Source of the DNA: Cyanophora paradoxa
Lineage: Eukaryota > Glaucocystophyceae > Cyanophorales > Cyanophoraceae
Direction: 5' to 3'
Length of the DNA stretch: 64,000 bases
Assembly: GCA_004431415.1 (NCBI GenBank)
Contig: QPMI01000071.1
Span: forward strand, 310,001-374,000
Below, piece by piece: positions 12,001 through 23,825 of the stretch. Positions within the stretch are counted from its first letter, which is position 1, and every line of letters starts with the position of its first letter. Both the position numbers and the translations under genes were made by a program. The notes beneath the pieces are model-generated. The model saw only the letters and a list, made by a program, of their open reading frames with translations, ran no database searches and was not told the DNA's origin.

Positions 12001-15000
12001 TGGCGCCGAGGTTGATCCACTTCCTTCGACGGCGGACCACATTTACGACGAATGGCGCGCGGCTGGAGTCACAAATCTCGCTGTGCTCTCCTTCCGCTCG
12101 TACCGGCTGAGCACGGTTGCCGTTGAACTGTGGAACATCAGCGGCGGCGGCGATCCCGTTCTGGACCCGCTGTCAGCGCTCTATCGCCACAGTTTGGGCG
12201 CCAAAGTGGCTGACATCGCTCGCGGCGTTCGAGTCCAATCTGGGGACAATGCTCTGAGCTTCGTTCCGTCTTTGCCGCCTGCGAGGGCACTCGTCGTGCC
12301 CAGCCCGCGGTCGGCATCGGACCTATACGTCACCTCTCCCGCCTACATCGTCGTCCGATCCGAAGATGACCCGTCCGTGGTCTCGTACAATTACGCACAT
12401 CTCGCGAGTGCGTCCCTGGCAGCTTGTCTTCTATTTTCAAAGCTACCGCGGCTGACGTATGCCCGCTTGCAGCGCCTTTCATCCGAAGTGTGGTGATCGA
12501 TGCACCGAGTGGCCTTCAAGCTGGCTCCGCCATAACTATTCGTTGGACGCTTGCTATGCGCGGCGCCCTTGGCCTGCCAGTGAATGCATCGTTCTCGGTC
12601 TCGCTCATGCGGAGCGGACGAGTGTACACGACCGTTGCCAGCGACGTGATGACCGTTGTGAGCGGCAACAGGGACTACAATCTCACAACTCCGTTCTCCA
12701 TTCCGGCGAACTACCCGTCCGACTCCTACACAATCCTGGTCTCGCTGCTCAACAGCACGGGCGCAGCTGACCCTGCCGTGTACGCTTCGAGCAGTCCAAT
12801 ATCCATTACAGGTCAGCAATTGATAGCGTCACCTTTTCGTGCCTTTTTCGCGTATGCTGACAGTGCAATTGTTTGCAGCTCTGCCAGCGTACACAGGCAA
12901 CGGGCCTCTGGGTCCGGACACCTCGTCTCAGGTGCGACGGCGTCGCGTTTGGAGCGGTTTCGCATTTGCTGACTTTCCATTCTAATCTCAGATCGCATGT
13001 GCGGCGTCGGGCTTGCTCGTCAACGCGAGCTCGACGATGGCGTGCACGTTCCACCCGCGGCGGGTCGGCGCGCCCTCGAGCCCGGCTATGACGGCGGACG
13101 AGTTCTTCCTCTCCGTCTCGCTGACCGGCGGCACCCTCCTTTCGGGCTTCGCGCGCGGCTTGGCGACCCAGTTTGGCTTCGCGATCGCCGCGGGCCCGCA
13201 GACGGGAGTGTTTGCGATCCAGGTGGTCAACACCTCGGGATCCGTTGTAGCATCGAAGCCGTACGCGATCTACGATGTACCCGACGCGTCTTCTTCCATT
13301 GCCTGCTCGCCGACGGTCATTCGGCGCTCCGAGAAGCAGAACTGCTCCATTGCTTTTCGAAGGTCATTGTTTACGTATTCGTGCATTCTACTATCTTAGC
13401 TGGCCCGTTCTTTTCTGACGGGAGCCTTCGTTCAAATGCAGGAGCGGGAGTCCGATATTTGTAAGATTATCCGAATCGTCCTTAGAGACTGCGGGCTCGA
13501 CGATGCAGCCGCTGGGATCGGCAGACTCATACGCGGATGTTCTCGTGGCAGCACGGCCGGCAGGGCCAGCCACCGGCAGACTCGCGTCAAAGCTCGTGCT
13601 TCCAGCGGGCAACGGCGAGCTTTCAGTCAACACCACTGTCTACGAAGAGCCGGACGCAACATCGTACTTCGTCGTCAACGCCACAGCGTTTACTTTTGCT
13701 ACTGTCAACGCCACTTCGTACATGGTTATTGGGCGCGGCAACGCGTTCAACGCCACGGTCGTCCCGCAATCGAAAGGGGAGGGAATTCTCGCCAACTGCT
13801 CCGCGCTGGAGGTGACGCCATCACACTTCGTCGACCTGGAGGCGAACCCCACGATCGAGCTCGGAGATCGCTCGTTCGTGACTCTCTCCAACATAAGCCG
13901 CGGCGATGACCCCCTCGGCCTGTGCAATTCTTTCACTGTCACTCGTACGCCGTAGTTATCGTCTTGCACCCGACATTAGCTAACGTGTTTCGCAGTACGA
14001 TCTATGATCGCAGAGACTCTTCCGATCACGACCGGTTTGGTCGGGGTCCGCGCGTCACTCCCATCTGGAGGGCGGGCAGCGATTTTCTATCTTGCTGTCA
14101 CTGCTACGGCTGGTGAGAGGCTTTGAATTCGCTTGTTCCTATGCACGTGCACGTGTGAACTCATCGTGGGAACAGACCGTGCATCTGAGTTGATTTGTAA
14201 GGTGAAAGTCATGTTGGCAGCGTCGACTCAACAGTGCGACATCGTCCCAAGAGTTAATTACAAGATTTCAAGTGGTAGCGAAATCGTGCTCGGTACGTAC
14301 CTCAGAATTCAGTCTGCGCGCGTTTTTCTAATGCTGCTGTGCGACTCGCAGCAAGTATTAACGACTTCCAACCCGACCCGATCATTGTGAACCCTTCTAA
14401 CATTGCGCTAATTGCGCGATTCACCACTGTCGCCGGCCCCAGCATTTCAAGGCTGTTTTCCATTACGATCACGACGGGGGAAGTGGCGTCCGCGGACACT
14501 AAGCCGGCAGAGGTCGCCATCAAGTTAAAGTCGGATAAGTCATTACGATTCAACACGAGTGCAAGCCCTTCGCTGAAACAAGAAATATCGGTCGTCGGCT
14601 TTGGAGACAGCGTGCGTCTGCTATTCATCTATGTCCATATCAACGCCTGATCGTCTTACTTGTGTGCAGACTTCCAAACTTTTGTGCGCTTCGCGATACG
14701 TGATTGCAAACCGCGACATCGGCTGCACGTTCTCGCCTCGTCTGAGGGGCGAGCCCGTCGTCGCCCCTCCGACGAACTTGTTGAGGCCTCAGACGTCAGG
14801 GGCTCTCGGCAATGCCACCGGCTACCTTCTTGCTACGAACGACCCTGTGTCGGACTTCCCTTTCCGCGTGACCGGAGGGCCGTCCGCCGGCATGGGGCGA
14901 GCGATTGTGTCGATGGTTGTGAGGGGCGGCACTCTCGATACAGTCGCTGAGGTACAGGTCGTATCTGAGCCTGACGGCACGTCGCTGGGTGTCTGCCCGC

Positions 15001-18000
15001 CGCCGGACGCGCCGGTATTCCGAAGGACGCCGTTCGAAATCGAGCTGCTTCCTCGGTACAAAGATGCGAGCATTCCGACGGTCCCTTGGTGCGCTCGAGA
15101 CTCTTTCAGCATCGCTGAAAACTTTTCATCTTATGATCATCCAGGGCGTTCCTCGGTCCGACCTTCGGAGGCGCGCCTCTCGCCACCGGCGAGATCGTCG
15201 CCCCGAGCGGAGTCGAGCTGCCCGCATCCAAGCTGCTGGTTCGCTCGTTCTTCAACCGCACCGCAACCGGTCGGGTCAACGTCTCCGTTCTCCTGCCCGG
15301 CGTCTCAGAGCCGCTGTTTACCTGCGGCGTATTCCTTTACGGTGAGAGGATATGCATTGTCCTACGAATCATATTTCGACCGGCTGCTGATGCGCTTTCT
15401 AAATTAGACGAGCCGGACGCGCGGACGTCATTCTTAAACTGCTCTGCATCGATTGTGGAGGCGGGCACCGGACCCATCGACTGCTGGCTCCGCCCCCGCC
15501 TGAAGGGCGAATCGATCCACGCGCTCCCGAGCGCCTTCACTTCTTTGCAAGTTTCCGCGCCGGAGCGCGTCGCGATTGCTGCCGGCGGCGAAGCTGTGGA
15601 GTCGCTGGACCTGTCTCTCATCAGCAGCGCGCCGTCCAAGGAATTCGCTTTCCGAGCCGTTCTGCCCGGGACGAGCGGGCCCTGCACCATTTCAGCGCCT
15701 CTGGCCGGGGATAGTGGCGTCAATGCGACGGCTGTGCAGTTTGTCGTCTACGCGTACCTGGACCCTGATGCAGCGAATGTCACCTGCGCGTTTGGGGCGT
15801 TCGCCGCCGTCAACAAGTCGCTCGCGTGCAAAGCGCGTCCGGAGAAGGCGGGCAGCGGCGTCTGGAGCCGGCATGGCTCCCTTCGCGTTGCGGTCAACTT
15901 TGGAAATCCCGCATCTGTCGACGGGAGGCGGCTCCTCGGTGCTGCAACGAGCGTGATCACGTTAGCTCCGGGCGTCAGCAATGCTTTCGACTTCCAGGTA
16001 CACGCTTTTTCAATATAATCTGCTTTGCGTTGCTCTTGTTAGAAGACTTCCACTGACCGTACATCAGCTCATCCCAAGCTTTGCCGGTAATTTTTCGATC
16101 ACCATCACCGTGCCCGCAGCTGGATTTCAGGACACGTCCACAATCACAGCACGTGCGTACACGTGTCGCCGTTCCAAACGATTTTCGTGAAAGCTGTTAT
16201 GCACATCTGATGCAACGTTAACTGTGCGCAGGCATCATCGTCCAAGGTTTGCGCACCGTCTGCTCAGGCGCGAAGACTCCTGCAAACCGCGATCCATCTC
16301 TCGACGCCATTCTGGGATTGCGCGCAAGGGAATCGGAATCGTTGACTCTGTCTGCTGCAATATCCGCGGGATCCGCTCCCATTTTTGTATGGTGCGCGAT
16401 TCCGCTTTTGTGATTCGCTCTATCGTCGCTCCTTTTTCAGCCATTCTTACAGCAGCGCAGGCTGCTAGGAGACGAAAACAGGTCTCCGAGCAGCGGTTCG
16501 AGCTCGCAATATAGATACGTGTACACGCAGCCGGGCACGTACATCGTCATGGGACGCGCATTCAACGAGGTGTCCGGCGAGGAGCGGAACTGCACCATAC
16601 TGGTCGAGCAGGCGGTGTCCGGCTTGCGGCTCGCGACGTGCGGCCAGAGGAGCGCTGTCGCTTACAAGACGCCGTGCAACCTGACGGCGTTCGTGGAGGC
16701 GGGCAGCAATGTTCGGTTCCGCTACCGCATTCTGCGTTCCGAAAGCCAATCGTCGGAGCAGACGTTTGACAGCGCCGTGGCGCCGTGGGAGGCCGCTCTG
16801 CCTGGAAAGTACGCCGTCGCTGTGCGTGCGTACAACTCGCGGTACCAGCTCGACGACCCGGAAACGCCGGAGGCGCTCGTCCTGGTCGACGTCGTGCCGC
16901 CGCGGATCCTGTCCGCTTTCCCCAGCCGGAGCCCGGCGATCGGCGGGGTCGACGTGGACATAGTTGGCGAGTTCTTCAGTAGCGACCGCGGGCTGCAGTG
17001 CTTCTTCGGCATTGCCAACGTTCCCGTCCTAGCGGACGTCTTCTCGTCGACGCGCGCGCGTTGTCGGACGCCGCCGACGGAGCCGACGGAGCCTTTTACC
17101 ATCCCGCTCGTGCTGGGATACGACGGCGTCACTTTTCTCGAAGGGGCGTACAACAACTTCACGATCGAGGGCTGCCCGCCCGGGTACTACGCAATTACCT
17201 ACGACGTGCCGTGCAACCCTTGCAGCCAAGGCTCTTTCTCGGCAGGAGGCCGCGCGCCCCAGTGCAGTACGTCATGATTGTTCACGTGCTGATTTATAGC
17301 TTGCGCTTCTAATTACGGCTCTCTGCGCAGCGCTCTGCCCCGCGGACTTCTATCAGCCGTTCATCGGCAGACCCGACTGCATTGACTGCCCCGCGAACGC
17401 CGGGACCAACAGGGTTGAAGGCGTCGCGATGCTGTCTTACTGCATGTGCAACCCCGGTTTCTACGGTTTCGCCTTCAATGGCCGGCCATGCGACGCGTGC
17501 CCGAGGGTCTGATGCTTCTTCTGCTTTAGGTCCGTTGCAGAGGTTTCGTTGACCCGAATCGCAGGAGGGCTCCCGTTGCAACCGGTACAATATGACCCTC
17601 CCCGAGGCCGCTTCGGGGTACTTCATCTCCTCGGCAAACCCCACAATCGCATACTCCTGCGAACCGTGCAAACCCTAGCACCGCGCTTGCATGCTCCAGT
17701 CGCGCGCCTGACTTCGAGCAGGCCTGAAGCCTGTCCCGGTGGCATCGACAGCTGCACGGAAGGCTACGCGTGCGCCGCTGCTCTCATTGTAAAGAGCGCG
17801 GACCACTCTGATACGATTGTCGCTCGCAGCGGGCCCCGCTGCTCCAGCTGCCTTCGCTCGGATGCCGTGGTCTACTACCGGCTCGGCGCGTTCTGTTACC
17901 GATGCCCCGGTTCGTTTCTACACGCATCCTTGCACAGTTTGCTGCTCAGAGAAGGTCGGCAATGACTGATGCGTGTGAACAGACGGAATCAGCGCCTCTT

Positions 18001-21000
18001 TCGTCATTCTCTGCATCATTCTGTTCTTCGCCCTCTTCGTCATTGGAGTTCTGTTCGCCAGCGTCAGTCAGAGGCGAATCAACGACATCGGACAGCTCGT
18101 CCGCGTCTCGATCAACATGGTTCAGGTCCTGACGGGTGCGCTTTCAGCATAGGCCGCCTCTACTTTATTGTTCGCGTTAGCTGTTATATGATTTTTTTGC
18201 AGTGTTTTCGCGAATGCGCCTCAAGTGGCCGCCTATCTTCATGGTAAGATATTTCATGAATCTGCGACACCGTTTCTGCTCATGACAACCTCTTCAACAG
18301 ACCATCATCAATGCGCTCTCGGTCTTTAATCTGAACATTGAGTGGCTTCGCCCGGAGTGCTCAGGTGCGCTCTAGAAGCTCGCGGTCTCACGCGCAGGCG
18401 CTGACGCTCTGCATTCGATTCGGGCAGTGCGAGGAAACTCGTTCCTCATCAAATGGCTCGTGACTCTCACTCTTCCCCTCGCGCTCACGCTGTTCGGGAT
18501 CTTCGTGTGGGTCCTGGCCGTGGCGTGGTCGCCGCTTGGGAGGAAGTTCCAAATGTTCCTGAAAAGGCAGCAGGCGGCCAGTGAGCGCCGCACGCTGCAG
18601 ACGGACAACGACGACCGCATGTCGACGAGCGGGTACAGCGATCGTTCCTCGCGCCTCGATCGCTCGTCCATCGCCGACGACTCGGAATCCGCCGACGGCG
18701 ACCGGCTTGCTGATCACATGGACGTCGACGCGTACGGTGCTCCAGCCGAAACGCAGGAGACCAAAAAGCATCGCTCGGCTAGCACCGTTGTCCTGCTTTG
18801 GTGGGAGGTGAAGCACGCTTTAGCACCTTCGACCATCAAGCGAGGCGGCCAACGGGCTTGGACGTCGATGGCGCGCGCCGGGCGGAGCTTCCTCGCCCAG
18901 CTGCAGCGGCTCGCGCTCTGGCTCTTCACGTACAGCCTCCACAAGGAGAGCACGGACGCTCTGGCGCCGGAGGCGCTGGCGAAGACGCGCCGGATGCGCA
19001 AGCGGCTCCGGCTGCAGCGCATGTACGAGGAGGTCGACCTGGAGGAGGACGACGAGCGGAAGCGGCGCAACCGAACGGCGAAGGAGCTCGCCATTCTCTA
19101 CGTGCACGCGCTGCTCCTCGGCGCGTCGATGGCGTACGTGCTGCTCGGGCAGTACGCGCTCAGCACCTTCGCCTGCATCCCGTGCGACCTTCCATCTTGA
19201 CACATCTAAGCATTGCGATCCAATCTAACTTTATTTCGCAGCAACACGGACGGGCGCTTCTACCTGGCGAGCGAGCCATCCATCGAATGCGACAAGGACG
19301 GGACGTGGGGCAAGATGCTCGGGGCCGGAATCGTTGGAGTGCTCCTCTACACGATTGGCATCCCAGTCGTTCTCCTCTCGCTCGCTTTCTACGGATTGAA
19401 AACGAACAAGGTGAATTAAAAGCAAAAGTTCGCTGCATTTTCCATTTACACGGCCCCCAGGTACGAGACCAGCAGTTCAAGGACGTCTGCGGCTTCCTCG
19501 TGCTGCAGTACCGCCCAAAGTATCCTTGGTGAGCTCTCTGTTTCGAAAGACTGCAGCCTAGTATGGCGTCGCTGACCGAATGCTTTGCAGGTGGGAGGTG
19601 GTCATTCTAATGCGGTGAGAAGATTTGCGATTCTATTTTCTATCAATGTGCTGATGTGTGTGCATCCGCGTGCAGCAAGCTCGCCATCATCATTAACAAC
19701 CTGTTCCTCGTCAACCGGCCTGTTCTTCAGGTGAGCCGCCTCGCAGTCCTGGCGTCGATTTTGAGGCGTTCGATTCTGACGAGCCGCGCAGTCCATCATC
19801 GCATTCGTGATCCTGTTCGCTGCGACGCTGGTCCAAATCAGCGTAAAGCCCTACACCATCCCGCGTATCAACCGTCTTGAGAGCCTCTCTCTGATGTGCA
19901 CGATGGTCAGCAGCTTTGCGAGCTTTGGTTTGAGGTTAGCTTTTAGTTGTTGTTGTCGACGCTTCCACGCAGTTCGTGCTGTTCGGCGGGCTGGTTTTCC
20001 TGAATGCCGACGTGACGGATGAGGTTATTATTGTTGTTCAGGTGCGCGCGCCGAGCCGTATTGGCAAAACCATTCGTAAACGCTCGACATCTGCAGATTC
20101 TACTGCTGGCGTTGCTTGCCGTCTTCGGCTTGATGGTCAGTGGCTTTCCGATTCTCCTTCTTTGCGGTCTGTGTGTCTTGATGCCACGGCTTGCGTGCAG
20201 ATTGTTTACATCACGCTGAACACCCTCCGGTACGGCCGGGCGCGGAAGGCACGGCGCAAGCTCCAGATGCGGGTGCGCCCAGCTGCTCTTGATCTCGACC
20301 TGTCACCAAGTGATACCCGTGGCCGCGTTACAGATTGGGGACTTCCAGCTCGACTCGAAGACGATCGAGAAGATCGACGACTGGTTCGACGGCCTGCAGC
20401 GCCGCGTCCGTAAGGGACACGCTGGCGCCGAGCGGCAGCGGAACCTGCTCTACATGTACTGCGCCCGCACGGCCCGCAAGGCCCGCATCTACATCGCCAA
20501 GTGAGCATCCATCTCTTCGGTTTGGCTTGCTTTGCGGGCCTGACGTGTGTGGCAGGGGCAAGGCTGAGTCGGGCTACTTGTTCAACGACGACGTCAGCTT
20601 CGTCGCCCACCGGATCCTTATGGTCAGGCCTAGGCCTCGTGCACGCGTCCCGTGCACGTCAATGTGCTCACCGCGCTTTGTTTGATGCAGGAGCGTGGCC
20701 GGCTCTACGTGCCGCCTTCCGATGAGTGTGCTGTAACACGGGAGGTGGACGTTCGCAAGATAAAGGCCCTGCTCGACAACATGCGAGAGTTCATGCGGCT
20801 TCAGGTCCGACATTTTAGCTTTAGTAATGCGTAACCCTTAGCATCTGTATTGACGGTCTTGCAGCACGCGGTGACGAGGCAGCTGGGCGGGGCCGCGTAC
20901 AGCGCCGGCCACCGCGTCAAGAAGGCCCCCAAGCTGCGCTGGATCGCGAGCGGATACCTGCCGACGCCGTCGCAGCTGGTCACCAGCGCCCACGCGCGGC

Positions 21001-23825
21001 AGGACTCGTACGGCTCCGGCCTTCAGCTGCCGCCGCTGATCGCGACGCTCCTCTCGCCGTTCTACCGTCTGAAGAAGTGGATGGTGCGCGAAATGCGGGA
21101 AAATTTCGTTATATTCCGGTGCGATCCGCGCCGCGCAGGGCGCTCGGGTGACGCAGCGCGTGTGGGACGACCCGCTCGAAGACCGCGTGGCGGAGGCCGT
21201 CGACGACCCGCTCCTCGACGACCTCCGCGAGGCCCGCCCGCTCCGGAGGCCGCGCGCCGCTCGCTGAGCTGAGGCTTTGGGCAGGTCGCGCTGGAGCTGA
21301 GGGAGCTGGAGGAGGACCGCCTCCTCGGCATCGACGGCCTCGAGGAGATCCTGAAGGTGAAAAGTCTTAGCTGCCCTTCCGCTGAAAGCGTTGAAGTAAA
21401 GATGCCGAGCAGGCGGACGTCGACACGTCCGGCGCCGTCGACGTCGAAGTCGAGTATGGCGCCGTGGACGACTTTGCGGAGCTGGCGACGACCAACGCTG
21501 GCAGCGCGGCCGTCACCGTCCTCGGCCGCCTCGCCGGCCTTCTCGACGAGCTCGCCGAATTCCCCGAGGATATGTGCGCGAATTCACAGCGTCTTATGCG
21601 TGTTCTTTTGAACGGCCTGACGGTCGTGGCAGATTCGCGGTGCACCCGGCGCTCGTGCACATGATCGTGCGGAGCCTCCGCGTCTTGCAGAAGCCCCTGT
21701 CGGTCGCGGCCGAGCGCCTGGAGAAGTCGGCCAAAGCGAAGAGCGAGGCCATCAAGTCCGGCAAGAACACTTCCATCGTCAGCATCCAGCGCGCCAACAG
21801 TGAAGCCAAAGTGCGTTTCGTCGTCAGTCGTAGATTTCATCGTATACAGCGACATGGAAACTGACGCGACTTCCTTCAACGCCGACAGACGGCGAAGCGG
21901 GCGAAGCGCGTCCTGCAGAAGCTGAAGCGGCGGGCCGCGAACCTGAAGCGCTTCGACGCGGCGGAGGCGTCCGACTCGGACGACAGCGCCTTCGACGCCG
22001 ATGACGTGCGGGAAGAGGCCGTCTTCGCGATCGACGATCCCGACCTCGAAGGCCCGTTCGAACCCGCCGGCGCCGGCAACTCTCTTGAGCTGTCTTCTCA
22101 TGCACAAAAGCAGTTCTGGAGCCGGCGACCGCCCCGCCTCGACAGGCGGTTGGATCGGGCAGGGCCTCAAAGAAAGAGGACGAGGACGACGAGCTTGATT
22201 CCAAGTCGCGCGCGTCGAGCTCGAAGGCGGACGGCGGCGACACCCCGGCCCCTGTCGCGAGTGCGCATTTGTTGCCTCTTACTGTAGTTTATTCACTTGT
22301 CGGCCAATGTTTTCATGGCGCAGCGTGCGGGCAAACGTATGCGACCTTCATCAAACACGCGCGGAAGCGGGAAAAGGCGCTTCGGGAGAGCCGTGTCGTG
22401 CGGACTTCGCGGGCGGACTCGCGCGGCGACGGCAGCGAAGCGTGGGCGGCATCGCGCAACGACGAGACGATCCGGCTGCCCTTCGTGTACGAGAAGGACT
22501 ACATCGAGCTGACGGATGACGCTCCGCGCGAGGGCGACGAGGCGGCGCGGATCGAGCTGCGGAACTGCACCAACGAGCTCAAGCTGCTCTCGAGGTGCAG
22601 GGCTTTGAGGCGTCTTCGGTACCCGCGGCGGTCTTTCCTCAGCTCGGCGGCGCAGGTCGATCTTGCCGGAGGGAGGCACTGTGCCGGACGCGATGCTGCC
22701 GACAGATGCGGCCCGCCTGTCCGATGCGCTTAAGCTCTTCCGCGGCATACCGGTGGTCGTGCGTGTCCCCGAGCTCGAGCATACTGTGGCGATCGACGGC
22801 TGTGGCCATGGCTGACGGCGCCGCGCGCTTCGCAGACCCTGCAGCAGAACAAGCGCACGGCGTGCGAGGCGGCGCGGGCGCTCGCGCTGCTGTGCCACGG
22901 GCTCGCCGCGTACGACCAGGAGAAGGACGGGTGCGTCCCGCCCCTGCGCGAGTGGTCAATGCATAAACGCATTCGTTTGCTCACTCGCCGCGTGTAATCG
23001 CAGCGGCGTCGCTCTGAACCTGTACCGCCAAACGGTTCCGATCTACGAGGAAGTCTGCAAGTGCGCCTCTTTCAAAAAATGTTTAACGATGTTTCATTCT
23101 TTTTCTAATCTATTTGCCGCAGCTACGAGCTGGGCCCGCTGATGGATCTCCTGGCCATCTCCGAGCGCGAGGGGCGCCGCAAGCTCGTCGCGTCCATTCT
23201 CAGCACCCTGACGGTGCGATGTCGATGCTCAAATTACATCTAAAAACCTTTCCTGCGAAATCTGAAGCTTCTCCTGCGAACAGAACATCGTCGCTGTGAG
23301 CCCGAGCGAGCGCGCGCGGTCGCGCCACCTGCACGCCGTCCTGCCCCGGCTCCTCGGCGTCATCGCCAGCATCCCGCCCGCCAAGTGCGCCCCCCTGTGT
23401 TCTATCGCCCTTCTACGTCTCCAGCGTCTCCTCACGCGAGCCTGCCAGCTTCGCGGCGGAGCGGGCGTCGACGCGGGCCATGCGGGCCAAGCTCGAGCTG
23501 CTCGCCTCCATCATCGACAACGAGGTGCCCTCCCTTCGCCTTCCGACTTCGAGAGGCGCCCCGCCGGCCCTGACCGGCCCGGCCCGCCCCGCCCCGCAGG
23601 TCGCCCCCTGGATGTCCGCCGCCCGCGGGGCGCGCAAGGGGCCCCGCTGGGCCCGCCCCCGCCGCTGGCTCAGGTGCGAGCTCCTCTCAGTTCTTCGATT
23701 CGATTTCGGGTCGGGCTCTAAGGCCCGCGGGGGGGTGCAGGGAGCTGCGGGACGCGCTGGAGGACGCCATTTGGGACATGGCGCGCCTCGAGCTCGTCGG
23801 CATCTGCCTCGACCGGCCGCTTTAG
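1..23825 (+). CDS. Giant multi-domain 7TM surface receptor (FN3-KNH-like-PKD-IPT-GCC2-7TM), 5' partial
   Basis: Predicted plasma-membrane receptor or adhesin with a huge glycosylated ectodomain. The frame is already open at base 2 and the first residues match the middle of an internal repeat found again near 4400 and 6040, so the Met at base 8 is not the real start. Exon 1 (2-8081) holds FN3 repeats. Introns I could place by splice consensus plus frame are 8082-8134, 8492-8529, 8896-8947, 9299-9353, 9717-9779, 10134-10199, 10551-10606, 10894-10948, 11040-11100, 11452-11491, 11683-11738 and 11921-11996. A similar pattern continues to a TAG at 23823-23825. Module order is FN3, KNH-like, cysteine-pair beta modules, two PKD, IPT/TIG, GCC2-like, about seven TM helices, cytoplasmic tail. 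Frames join across exons without forced shifts, which argues for one gene. NxS/T sequons are dense up to the first TM and sparse after it. The ligand is unknown. A split into two genes cannot be excluded without transcripts. Confidence 0.8.
3347..4212 (+). repeat. Intragenic FN3 duplication, copy 1
   Basis: This 866-bp block recurs at 5003-5868 at a constant offset of 1656 bp (552 codons) without indels at the anchors I compared. Stretches of over 200 bp, for example the segment after 3840, are almost identical. It encodes about three FN3 modules containing the LLPATVYACQGRL and LLPGTAYQCQARL cores. Confidence 0.85.
5003..5868 (+). repeat. Intragenic FN3 duplication, copy 2
   Basis: Second copy of 3347-4212. 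A further pair at offset 4368 bp relates roughly 60-700 to 4428-5068 (both carry LVATAAPAKPQI and LYNGTEVYRNGT), so the array has grown by nested multi-module duplication that kept the frame. Confidence 0.85.
8135..12991 (+). other. Array of KNH-like beta-sandwich modules, mostly on phase-1 exons
   Basis: Successive exons of about 350 bp code modules of ~115 residues. Each has an N-terminal strand such as NPIVQNVSISNG or NPVISSVSLSGLY, a central VxWxxx strand (VTVQWSYTR, IVIRWEHLF, ITVEWRVLG), and a C-terminal PxxFxxxxYxVRVS...FxI pattern (FYSVRVSLYNAS, YFIRVSQIV). This resembles the Kre9/KNH (Ser-Thr-rich GPI-anchored type) fold known from fungal and protist surface proteins. Assignment is by pattern only. 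Most introns here interrupt a codon after its first base, so modules could duplicate without breaking the frame. Confidence 0.5.
12992..16020 (+). other. Cysteine-pair beta modules of unrecognised family
   Basis: At least five units share a pattern C-x(10-16)-C-x-(F/I)-x-P-R-x-G followed by about 90 residues rich in beta-branched and small residues. Examples are CSPTVIRRSEKQNCSIAF near 13310, CKVKVMLAASTQQCDIVPR near 14200, the unit with CTFSPRLRGEP near 14730, CSASIVEAGTGPIDCWLRPR near 15440, and CAFGAFAAVNKSLACKARPE near 15785. They lie between KNH-like and PKD modules of the giant receptor. I do not recognise the family; an Ig-like extracellular module is likely. Confidence 0.45.
16232..16890 (+). 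other. Two PKD-like domains
   Basis: The first module ends with the PKD signature: IFVWLLGDE followed by YRYVYTQPGTYIVMGRAFN and a terminal valine-rich strand, equivalent to the WxFGDG...HxYxxPGxYxVxxxAxN pattern of PKD domains. A second, more divergent unit with a cysteine pair follows from about 16610 and ends with LPGKYAVAVRAYNS. PKD domains occur in polycystin-1 and other mechanically loaded ectodomains. Confidence 0.65.
16891..17162 (+). other. IPT/TIG domain
   Basis: The translation reads PPRILSAFPSRSPAIGGVDV, then an xVxGxxF strand, a cysteine-containing CFFG segment, RARCRTPP and a final YNNFTIEG. This is the usual IPT/TIG sequence of a Pro start, S-P-xxGG, hxGxxF, CxFG, xxCxxP and hxFxY. 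These Ig-like domains are common in plexins and in protist surface receptors. Confidence 0.7.
17163..17905 (+). other. GCC2/GCC3-like cysteine-rich repeats before the membrane
   Basis: Tandem EGF/ephrin-receptor-like units: CPPGYYAITYDVPCNPCSQG, a unit with CPADFYQPFIG and CMCNPGFYGF, then GYFISSANPTIAYSCEP, CPGGIDSCTEGYAC and finally RCSSCLRSDAVVYYRLG before CYRCP. Short introns interrupt the region (one near 17510, one 5' of the TEGYAC unit, one after it). Such repeats directly precede the multi-pass region in many protist GCC2/GCC3 proteins. Confidence 0.7.
17990..20240 (+). other. Seven-helix membrane core of the giant receptor
   Basis: Hydrophobic segments: about 18000-18070 (ASFVILCIILFFALFVIGVL), 18463-18540 (WLVTLTLPLALTLFGIFVWV), 19090-19165 (ILYVHALLLGASMAYVLL), 19320-19395 (GVLLYTIGIPVVLLSLAF), 19795-19850 (SIIAFVILFAATLVQI), about 19975-20010 (FVLFGGLVFL) and 20098-20140 (ILLLALLAVFGLM). 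Conserved-looking landmarks are FNLNIEWLRPEC after TM1, a charged cytoplasmic loop of about 160 residues at 18560-19080, FYLASEPSIEC between TM3 and TM4, YRPKYPWWE and ILMRKL before TM5. This layout recurs in protist GCC2/GCC3 7TM proteins; no G-protein coupling is implied. Confidence 0.65.
20240..23825 (+). other. Long cytoplasmic tail of the giant receptor
   Basis: About 20 short exons encode a Lys/Arg- and Glu/Asp-rich, mostly helical tail without sequons or membrane segments. Recognisable stretches are IEKIDDWFDGLQRRV, LYVPPSDECAV, LRWIASGYLPTPSQL, FAVHPALVHMIVRSLRVL, KRAKRVLQKLKRRAANLKRF, LPFVYEKDYIELTDD and LKLFRGIPVVVRVPELEHT, ending in LVGICLDRPL and TAG. I find no catalytic motif and no family I recognise. 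A scaffold role is a guess. Confidence 0.5.
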
